From: SIG452 sp045541975
Lineage (GTDB): Bacteria; Bacillota; Clostridia; UMGS1840
DNA: 47,760 nt
NCBI GenBank assembly: GCA_045541975.1
Contig: JAZQKB010000013.1
Coordinates: 1 to 47,760 of the forward strand
Reading direction: 5' to 3'
Each line of letters opens with the position of its first letter. The stretch's first letter is position 1. Under the pieces are notes generated by a model, which saw nothing but the letters and a program-made list of their open reading frames with translations, was not told the origin of the DNA and did not search any database. Positions 41,635 through 47,760 of this stretch are shown here, piece after piece. Both the position numbers and the translations under genes were made by a program.

Positions 41635-43050
41635 ATGATTAAGGACAAACAAGACATTGCATTGCTTGAAACTGAAAAAAGGGTACATAAGTTTGTACAG
41701 AAAAGAAACGCAAAACAATTTGCAGAAAGAATTGCAGCATTCATCAGTGGTGCAGTCTTTTTTACTATTGCAGTTTTAACAACTTACTTTGGCCTTGCCA
41801 TAGCGGAAGAGGGTGCTTGGTATTTTGAACCTCTTACAAAGGCTTGGAACTGGTTTTCTGCTATTGTGACAAAACCTGAGCAAGGTTGGGCTGTCAAGAT
41901 GGGTATATCCATAGGTGTAATGTATGCACTTTCGATTGCAATTAGTTTGGTCATTTCAATTGTTGTACCATTATTCTATATAAAAAAGAAATTTGAATGT
42001 CCCCAAAATAAGAGTGTGCTTGATAGAATAAAGGCTATGGAGACAAACATAAACTCTGAAGGAGGCAGTGTATTTCTATTAGTTTATGCGGTTTTATATG
42101 CGCTATTTGTTGCAATTTCCACATTATACCTTATGTTGTTTTATGGAGGATCACGCATAGATAGTTTTGAAGAGATTTTTGGCGCTGTATTTGCTCTTGT
42201 GTTCGTTCTTGCTGTTTCAGTGTTGATTTCGGCTATATTGTTCGGGTTATTATGGTTCATCAACTGTGTTATCTTTGCGGTTGCGAAACCTACAAAACTT
42301 TTGAAAGAGGTGGAAGAACTTAAAAAGATCGAACTTTCAAGAATTGAAAGCGAAAACGCAGAAAAGCGTCGCCGTGCGGAAGAAGATAAAGCAAGACAAA
42401 AAGCAAAAGAGAAAAAGATGATGGAAAAAGCAAGAAAAGAAAGGGAAGAAGCAAGGCAAGAGGAACTTAAAAAAGCCGAGGAAATATACAATAAGGCAAT
42501 GGCGAGTGAAGAGCCGGATGAGGGCCTTTTAGAAGAGGCGGCCCACCTCGGGAATCTTGATGCAAGCAGGTATTTGGGCAAAAAATTAGTTACAGAGTGG
42601 AGTGTATCTGAAGCAAGTAACAGAGGGAAAGAGAAAATCTTAAGAAAAGCTGAGGGGATCCTTTCTATTTTCGCAAATGGCGGAGATGCAACAGGAGAGT
42701 TCTTGTGGTTATTATGCAACTGTACGCTAAATTCACATAACCTTGAAAATTGGAAGAAAATTTTGAGACGACTTGAAAAAATTGAGGATTCAGGCGAAGT
42801 GGAGAAGGAATTTACGGGAACACTCGCTCTGCTAATTAATGAAGTTGAAAAACGCATTGAGGCGACAGCATCAAAAAAGGCGGCAATACAGGAACAGGAC
42901 GATATAGGAGTGCCGGACTGTAAGTATAGAAACGGCGCGATTTGCACCTATTCATCCACTTCTATGACCATTGCCAAGTGCGACTATGTAAATAACCCCT
43001 TCTCTTGTATCTATGCACGCGATAATAAATCAATATATTTCAGAAAGTAG
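41635..43050 (+). CDS. Membrane protein with coiled coil and four-cysteine C-terminus, unknown function
   Basis: The protein has 471 residues; I do not recognise the family. Four hydrophobic segments lie near residues 28-52, 84-113, 142-168 and 182-216. Then comes a long charged coiled coil (about 222-288, with KRRRAEEDKARQKAKEKK), a helical stretch of about 140 residues that begins with a Sel1/TPR-like part (EEAAHLGNLDASRYLGKKL), and a tail with four cysteines spaced C-x7-C-x11-C-x8-C (starting PDCKYRNGAICTY), which may bind metal. At least ten ATA codons occur while neighbours rarely use ATA, a sign of transfer. AAGGGAAG precedes the ATG. The coiled coil and tail are probably cytoplasmic. 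Confidence 0.75.
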   Translation: MIKDKQDIALLETEKRVHKFVQKRNAKQFAERIAAFISGAVFFTIAVLTTYFGLAIAEEGAWYFEPLTKAWNWFSAIVTKPEQGWAVKMGISIGVMYALSIAISLVISIVVPLFYIKKKFECPQNKSVLDRIKAMETNINSEGGSVFLLVYAVLYALFVAISTLYLMLFYGGSRIDSFEEIFGAVFALVFVLAVSVLISAILFGLLWFINCVIFAVAKPTKLLKEVEELKKIELSRIESENAEKRRRAEEDKARQKAKEKKMMEKARKEREEARQEELKKAEEIYNKAMASEEPDEGLLEEAAHLGNLDASRYLGKKLVTEWSVSEASNRGKEKILRKAEGILSIFANGGDATGEFLWLLCNCTLNSHNLENWKKILRRLEKIEDSGEVEKEFTGTLALLINEVEKRIEATASKKAAIQEQDDIGVPDCKYRNGAICTYSSTSMTIAKCDYVNNPFSCIYARDNKSIYFRK

Positions 43051-43161
43051 TAATGTAAATTTGTCACATAGTATTTTTTTGAGATTATACATTGTATCAA
43101 GTGGCATCTAAATCGTACACGAATTTTACAATAGATTTAATATCATAAGGATGATGAGAAA

Positions 43162-43887
43162 ATGGAAAAGATTATCAATGATGAAAATCTAAGAAGTTTT
43201 GCCTATGTTAACGATTCCATCTGCCAAATGCCTGTTCGTGGAATTGTGATTTCATTCTTTGGCTTAGGGAATACTACCATGTATGGAAAAGATTGCGCCG
43301 AGGGCGAGTTTTGGGCGAAACAGGGAATTTTATATGTTGTGCCGTACACAAACCCCTGGGCGTGGATGAATCGGCAGGCGGTAGCTTATACCGATGAAAT
43401 CTTAGATGTGTTACTTGGAAAATATCATTTGCCAGAAAGTATTCCCATTGTTTCCACCGGCGGAAGTATGGGTGGTCAGTCTGCTCTTGTATACACAGTT
43501 TATGCAAAGCGTCAACCGGTAGCTTGTGTTGCAAATTGCCCGGTGTGTGATGTTGTGTTTCATTATACGGAGCGAGAAGATTTACCCAGAACCTTATACA
43601 GTGCGTTGTATTACGAAGCAGGAACCCTGGAGGATGGACTGAAACGGATATCACCGTTACATTTGGTTGATAAACTTCCGAATATCAACTATCACATCTT
43701 TCATTGCAATGAGGATAAGGATGTGGATATGGACGCCCATTCCAAAAAACTTGTTTCAGAACTGGAAAAGAAGCAATATGCCGTTACATTTGATGTGGTG
43801 GAAGGAAGGGGACATTGCGACTTAACCGTAGAGATGCAAGAAAAATTTGCAGAATATGCAGTAAATGCAATTGATATATCGTATTAA
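43162..43887 (+). CDS. Alpha/beta hydrolase
   Basis: The protein has 241 residues with no signal peptide. The nucleophile is S102 in TGGSMGGQSA; the probable acid is among the Asp residues of CNEDKDVDMD (about 184-193), and the His is H218 in VEGRGHCDL. The order fits the prolyl-oligopeptidase or dienelactone-hydrolase branch of the fold. The substrate is unknown; a sugar or peptide ester is possible. AAGGATGA lies before the ATG. No promoter is clear in the 110-base AT-rich gap upstream. Confidence 0.8.
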   Translation: MEKIINDENLRSFAYVNDSICQMPVRGIVISFFGLGNTTMYGKDCAEGEFWAKQGILYVVPYTNPWAWMNRQAVAYTDEILDVLLGKYHLPESIPIVSTGGSMGGQSALVYTVYAKRQPVACVANCPVCDVVFHYTEREDLPRTLYSALYYEAGTLEDGLKRISPLHLVDKLPNINYHIFHCNEDKDVDMDAHSKKLVSELEKKQYAVTFDVVEGRGHCDLTVEMQEKFAEYAVNAIDISY

Positions 43888-43925
43888 CGTTTTTTATATC
43901 ACCAATCAGACCGTAGAGGATCAAC

Positions 43926-44441
43926 ATGGATACCATAGAAATTATTGCACAAATATTGGGATTTATCACTGTCATCTTAGGATTTTTGGCTTATCAGGTG
44001 AAAAATGATAAACAGCTTTTGGTTGTAAATCTGCTGGACTGTGCAGTGTTTGCGGCACACTATTATTTACTGGGCGCCATTCCCGGCGCAGTGTTAAACA
44101 CCGTAGGTGTTGTTCGTAGTTTTGTGTATTATCATAAAGATAAACCTTTTTATAAGCCACGGCTGTTTCCTATTCTGTTTGCTTTGGCAATGCTGGTGTT
44201 AGGCATCTGGTCGGCAGACAGTGTTTATTCCGTGTTAGTAATTGCGGCTCTTGTGATTAACACCTTGTGTTTATCCTTTAAAAGCGCTCAAAAGGTACGA
44301 ATCAGCGTGCTTGTCACTTGTCCGATGGTTTTGATTTACGACGTGCTGGTGCACTCCTGGGGCGGTGCCGTTTACGAATCGGTAGCCATTGTATCCGCCA
44401 TCATCGGCATTATCCGATACCGAAATCAAGACATAACATAG
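43926..44441 (+). CDS. YgjV-family inner membrane protein
   Basis: The protein has 171 residues and about five or six hydrophobic segments. The N-terminal pattern (AQILGFITVILGFLAYQVKN, then LVVNLLDCAVFAAHYYLLGA) and AVLNTVGVVRSFVYYHKDK fit the YgjV (Imp-YgjV) family, whose function is unknown. It lies 38 bases after the hydrolase with GAGGATC as ribosome site. Confidence 0.8.
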   Translation: MDTIEIIAQILGFITVILGFLAYQVKNDKQLLVVNLLDCAVFAAHYYLLGAIPGAVLNTVGVVRSFVYYHKDKPFYKPRLFPILFALAMLVLGIWSADSVYSVLVIAALVINTLCLSFKSAQKVRISVLVTCPMVLIYDVLVHSWGGAVYESVAIVSAIIGIIRYRNQDIT

Positions 44442-44524
44442 AAAATAAAATTTTTACATAAATTGACACCATGGTTGAACTGATATAGAACAAATCAAAT
44501 TTGAAAGAAACGGAGAACCAAAAA

Positions 44525-46645
44525 ATGAGTTGTTTTATTTTCAACAAAGAAAGAATGGATTTTCGCTATAGCTCCGGTACTACCATCTATAGTGAACAAC
44601 TGTTAAACGGCAGACTGATCAGCGTGGACTATACCGCAACCGGTATGCCTCCGCACGACCACGACTGCGTCATGGAAGCACCTGTTTGTGCCTTTGATTT
44701 AGCCATTGACGGAAAGGATGCAACCTTCGGTTGGGAATTTGAAAACTGGAGTACCACTGAAAATGCCGGAGAACGAGCTTGTGCAGAACTGACTTTAAAA
44801 AATCCCAGACTGGCGCTTCAGCTTCGTCTGTTAACCTTCTGTGGCGAAAACGGATTTTTCTCCAGACATATTTATATTAAAAACTTATCCGATAAACCTC
44901 AGTCTATTACCCAGGTTGCACCTCTTTGCGGTACCTTATGGGAAAAGAAACACGATGTGAAAGACTCTTTAGGTGACTACGATGAATCTTTGGTTTATGT
45001 AGGTTGCTTTAAAGATAATCACTGGGGCGCAGAAGGTAATTTCGATTGGTATAACGTGCCTTATAATGCCTGGGTTTCCTTTGGCGGTGAAAACGGAAGA
45101 AGCGGTCACGGCCATCCCTTTGCGATTGCAAGAAATGACCTGTTGGGCGGCTATTTTGTGTGCCAGATGGAATGGGGCGCAAACTGGAAATTCGCATTCA
45201 AAAACGATTTCCGTAACTTTGCGGCAACCGATAACAACGGTTTAAAACCCTATATCAGAGTGAAATTTAACTTAGCACCCGAATGTCCTGCACCCATGAG
45301 AGTGCTGGAAGCAGGCGAAGAAACCGAAGCTCCACGTGTTCACTTTGGCTTCGGCTACAACGATTTTGACGATACCATTTATGCACTGCACACCTATCAG
45401 AGAAAATACTTATTGGCAAGACCCAACCGTGGCTACGATATGATTTCCTATGACCATTGGGGTTATATGGAACATGCTATGACCGAAGAAAAACTGCTGA
45501 TTGAAGTGGAACGTGCCGCAAAACTGGGCGCAGAAATCTTCGTAGTGGATGCTGGCTGGTACGGAAGAGCAGACAAAAACTTCTGGTTAAGCGTTGGCGA
45601 CTGGCATATGTGCCTGTTGGAAAATGATCTGCATCCCGTCATTAAAAGAGCCAAAGAGTTGGGATTAAAATTTGGTCTTTGGGTAGAACCTGAAGCTTGG
45701 GGTATTGATAGTGTTGCCCGTGACGAACATCCCGGTTGGATCATGGAACGCTACGGAATTAAGGTGGAAAGAGCTCTGGATCTGGCTCATCCCGAAGCAG
45801 AAGCATATATTGAACAGCAAATGTGCGATTTAGTGGAACGCTACGACTTAGATATGCTCCGTTTAGACTACAACAACGGTTATATCGGGGAAGGTGGCTT
45901 CAACGAAAATGGCGAATATATGGAAAATACCCATTGGCGTCACGTGGAAGCAATTCACAGAATTTTTGACCATATTCATCAGAAATACCCCAATCTGCAT
46001 TTGGAAAACTGTGCATCCGGTGGCGGCAGAACCGACCTTGGTATGATGACCAGATTTTCCAAAACTCAGTTCTCCGACTGGTATAAATTCCCCAGAATTG
46101 CCCGTACCTTCAACGGTATGTCCATGTGCTTACCGCCGGAATGCCTGATGTTTATCTATGGCTCCGCTATGAGTGCTTCCTGCTACGGAAACGCAGAATC
46201 TCAGTTGCAGATGACCATTCAGGGGATTCCCCAACTGTCCGGTTATGCCCGTTATGAAGAAGAAGGCAATCCTGCTTTAGAAGCAATGATTCAGAAATAT
46301 TTGAAAATTCATAAAGAATTTATCCGTCCTATTCATCACGAAGTGAAGCTGTATCATCACACTCCTGTGGTAGGCGGTTTCTCCGGCAGAGGATGGGTAG
46401 TAACTGAAGCAATGCTTCCCGACGGTACCAAAGGCTATGTGAACTTAAACCGTCTGCCGAATGCTGAAGAAAACACCTGGCAGTTAAAATTAAAAGGTTG
46501 CGATTGCACCAAAGATTATATTTTAACTGATGTTGCAACCGGTAAACAGTTCGCTGCAAGTGGTTATAGCTTATATGCAGAAGGTATGCCCGTTACTTTA
46601 GATGGCTCTTTAACCTCCAAGATGTTCTTGGTTGAAATGAAGTAA
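44525..46645 (+). CDS. Alpha-galactosidase, GH36 family
   Basis: The protein has 706 residues with no signal peptide, so it is cytoplasmic and acts on imported galactosides such as raffinose-type or melibiose sugars. An N-terminal beta-sandwich domain is followed by the TIM barrel: FVVDAGWYGRADKNFW, LKFGLWVEPEAWGIDS, nucleophile D448 in MLRLDYNNGY, LENCASGGGRTDLGMM, and acid/base D518 in QFSDWYKF. The 70-residue gap between the two Asp residues fits characterised GH36 enzymes. ATG 44525 has GGAGAA upstream; a TTG at 44501 is in frame but less likely. A TTGACA at 44463 could be its -35 box, but the -10 match is weak. No transporter gene adjoins. Confidence 0.92.
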   Translation: MSCFIFNKERMDFRYSSGTTIYSEQLLNGRLISVDYTATGMPPHDHDCVMEAPVCAFDLAIDGKDATFGWEFENWSTTENAGERACAELTLKNPRLALQLRLLTFCGENGFFSRHIYIKNLSDKPQSITQVAPLCGTLWEKKHDVKDSLGDYDESLVYVGCFKDNHWGAEGNFDWYNVPYNAWVSFGGENGRSGHGHPFAIARNDLLGGYFVCQMEWGANWKFAFKNDFRNFAATDNNGLKPYIRVKFNLAPECPAPMRVLEAGEETEAPRVHFGFGYNDFDDTIYALHTYQRKYLLARPNRGYDMISYDHWGYMEHAMTEEKLLIEVERAAKLGAEIFVVDAGWYGRADKNFWLSVGDWHMCLLENDLHPVIKRAKELGLKFGLWVEPEAWGIDSVARDEHPGWIMERYGIKVERALDLAHPEAEAYIEQQMCDLVERYDLDMLRLDYNNGYIGEGGFNENGEYMENTHWRHVEAIHRIFDHIHQKYPNLHLENCASGGGRTDLGMMTRFSKTQFSDWYKFPRIARTFNGMSMCLPPECLMFIYGSAMSASCYGNAESQLQMTIQGIPQLSGYARYEEEGNPALEAMIQKYLKIHKEFIRPIHHEVKLYHHTPVVGGFSGRGWVVTEAMLPDGTKGYVNLNRLPNAEENTWQLKLKGCDCTKDYILTDVATGKQFAASGYSLYAEGMPVTLDGSLTSKMFLVEMK

Positions 46646-46653
46646 TAATTTAT

Positions 46654-46696
46654 AAAAACAGCAATTTCTTCCTTTGAAAGAAATTGCTGTTTTTTC
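46654..46696 (+). terminator. Terminator of the alpha-galactosidase gene
   Basis: ACAGCAATTTCTT (46658-46670) pairs perfectly with AAGAAATTGCTGT (46678-46690), with an A run before and a T run after. It could act on both strands. Confidence 0.9.
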
Positions 46697-46766
46697 TTTC
46701 CTAAAAGCCGCACAAAAACCGATAAAATTTATGGTAAAAATCGGCGAAATTTGGATGCAAAATTTG

Positions 46767-46795
46767 TTGACTTTTGGAAGGTAATGTGATATACT
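46767..46795 (+). promoter_or_regulatory. Promoter of xpt
   Basis: TTGACT (46767-46772), a 17-base spacer and TATACT (46790-46795). The leader would be only about 37 bases, too short for a purine riboswitch. Confidence 0.75.
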
Positions 46796-46838
46796 GTTAG
46801 GTAATAAATGTGATTCTTTTCGGAAGGGGTGGGCCGCT

Positions 46839-47426
46839 ATCGTTAGCTTAGAAGAAAAAATTTTAAAAGAGGGCACCGTATTGCCTGGAGACATTCTGAA
46901 GGTAGATTGTTTTTTGAATCATTGCCTGGATGTGAAATTTCTTCTGGAAATGGGAAAAGAAATTGCCCGTTTATATGAAAACGAAGAAGTGAATAAAATT
47001 GTCACCATTGAAACCTCTGGGATTCCCATTGCATTTGCGGCAGCTCAGTTTATGAATGTGCCAGTAGTTTTTGCAAAAAAAGACAAGTCCGGCAACATTT
47101 CCGATCGGGTCTATTCTGCCCGGGTGGAATCCTTCACCAGAAAGAATGTGTACGATGCTGTGGTGAGTAAGGAATACTTAGGCTCCCAAGATAAAGTGCT
47201 GTTAATTGACGATTTTCTTGCCAAAGGAAACGCTCTGCACGGTCTGATTCAGATTGTGAATTTGTCAAAAGCATCCCTGGTGGGTTGCGTGGTTGCCGTT
47301 GAAAAAGGCTTCCAGGGTGGCGGCGACGAATTAAGAGCGCAGGGCATCCGTGTGGATTCTTTGGCAATTATTGAATCTATGACTGACGATTCTCTCACAT
47401 TTCGTAACCAATCTAGCAAACAATGA
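46839..47426 (+). CDS. xpt: Xanthine phosphoribosyltransferase, apparently starting with ATC
   Basis: Salvages xanthine to XMP with PRPP. About 195 residues, like Bacillus Xpt. The N-terminal family pattern LEEKILKEGTVLPGDILKVD is encoded from 46848 onward. The PRPP motif is VLLIDDFLAKGNAL with D124 and D125; VAVEKGFQGGG follows. No ATG, GTG or TTG occurs in frame between the upstream stop (46782) and the TTG at 46881, which would cut off 14 conserved residues. The codon at the right place is ATC (46839), seven bases after a strong GGAAGGGGTG. So either ATC is used or an ATG has mutated or was misread. A BMP-type lipoprotein gene follows. Confidence 0.88.
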   Translation: MVSLEEKILKEGTVLPGDILKVDCFLNHCLDVKFLLEMGKEIARLYENEEVNKIVTIETSGIPIAFAAAQFMNVPVVFAKKDKSGNISDRVYSARVESFTRKNVYDAVVSKEYLGSQDKVLLIDDFLAKGNALHGLIQIVNLSKASLVGCVVAVEKGFQGGGDELRAQGIRVDSLAIIESMTDDSLTFRNQSSKQ

Positions 47427-47481
47427 AAAAAATAAAAAATAAATAAAAAATTGCCCGAATAGGGCAGGGAGGGTACCCCAA

Positions 47482-47760
47482 ATGAAGAAAATTTTATCTT
47501 TTCTGCTCGTTGCTGTAATGCTGGTTGCATCCTTAGGACTGTTAACTGCTTGCGGTGGCGAAACTACCAAAGCTCCGGAAGAAACTGCTACCGATTTAAA
47601 AATCGGCTTTATCTTCCTGCACGATGAAAACTCCACCTACGACAAAAACTTCTTGGAAGCTGCTGAAGCTGCTACCCAGGAACTGGGCTTAAAACCCGAA
47701 AACGTAATCATGAAGACCAACATTCCGGAAGGTAATGAATGTTACGAAGCAGCAGCTGAC
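47482..47760 (+). CDS. BMP-family nucleoside-binding lipoprotein, 5' part (cut by window end)
   Basis: The first 93 codons are present. A lipoprotein signal peptide ends in the lipobox LLTAC, with Cys24 as the lipid site. The mature part starts with an acidic spacer and KIGFIFLHDENSTYDKNF, as in BMP/PnrA substrate-binding proteins of nucleoside ABC transporters. It is 55 bases after xpt, so a purine nucleoside uptake role fits. GGGAGGG lies before the ATG; a 5-bp hairpin (TGCCC/GGGCA, 47453-47467) sits right beside this ribosome site. Confidence 0.85.
   Translation, partial: MKKILSFLLVAVMLVASLGLLTACGGETTKAPEETATDLKIGFIFLHDENSTYDKNFLEAAEAATQELGLKPENVIMKTNIPEGNECYEAAAD

Noticed and set aside
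42141..42947. Long minus-strand frame of 268 codons inside the coiled-coil membrane protein gene
   Set aside because: Low-complexity Ser/Leu/Phe-rich shadow of the Lys/Glu-rich coding strand; no ribosome site or family pattern.
46796..46838. Purine riboswitch before xpt
   Set aside because: The leader is too short and none of the conserved purine aptamer loops is present.

Overview
The window is chromosomal DNA of a low-to-moderate GC Firmicute, most likely an uncultured gut Clostridia member. Four things point there. Shine-Dalgarno sites are strong (AGGAGG type) and TTG/GTG starts are frequent. Promoters are near-consensus (TTGACA, 17 bp, TATAAT). Typical Firmicute gene orders are present: rpmH-rnpA-yidD-yidC-jag, gdpP-rplI-dnaB and tilS-hpt-ftsH. 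A T-box leader is also present. No species can be named from the sequence alone. No rRNA, CRISPR array, prophage or transposase gene was seen.

Layout. 1-3453: the 3' part of a very large repetitive secreted or surface protein (nine beta-rich repeats of about 90-100 residues, then a C-terminal carbohydrate-binding-like domain). 3.5-4.0 kb: a tRNA-Lys(CTT) gene with its own promoter and terminator, plus a direct repeat that copies the tRNA 3' end. 4.0-6.9 kb (minus): a YmdB-type phosphodiesterase and a Na/phosphate cotransporter. 7.0-17.6 kb: an isoprenoid and envelope operon (uppS-cdsA-dxr-rseP-ispG), then tyrS, an endonuclease/exonuclease-family hydrolase, a P-type ATPase and a cysteine desulfurase. 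17.6-20.5 kb: the rpmH cluster and a tRNA-Thr(CGT). 20.5-22.8 kb: an AraC-type regulator divergent from a Gfo/Idh/MocA oxidoreductase. 22.8-25.6 kb (minus): argD-argF-GNAT with two candidate ARG boxes at its promoter, divergent from lepA. 25.8-37.0 kb: lepA-hemW, gdpP-rplI-dnaB and tilS-hpt-ftsH-rnhA. 37.1-38.8 kb: two acyltransferase-like genes around a small basic protein. 38.9-41.5 kb: a T-box leader controlling an unusual XRE-cupin-acyl-CoA-ligase fusion. 41.6-44.4 kb: a coiled-coil membrane protein with foreign-looking codon use, an alpha/beta hydrolase and a YgjV-type membrane protein. 44.5-46.6 kb: a GH36 alpha-galactosidase. 46.8-47.8 kb: a xanthine phosphoribosyltransferase with no canonical start codon and the start of a BMP-type nucleoside-binding lipoprotein.

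How the genes fit together. uppS, cdsA, dxr, rseP and ispG make isoprenoid precursors and the undecaprenyl and CDP-diacylglycerol carriers for wall and membrane. The rpmH cluster couples ribosomal protein, RNase P and membrane insertase. gdpP (c-di-AMP turnover) shares an operon with replication and ribosome genes. xpt and the BMP lipoprotein look like a purine salvage pair, though no purine riboswitch precedes them. The best candidates for something undescribed are the T-box-controlled fusion ligase, the twice-used module in which a terminator stem contains the -35 box of the next gene, the partial tRNA copies downstream of both tRNA genes, the ATC-start xpt, and the coiled-coil membrane protein with a four-cysteine tail.
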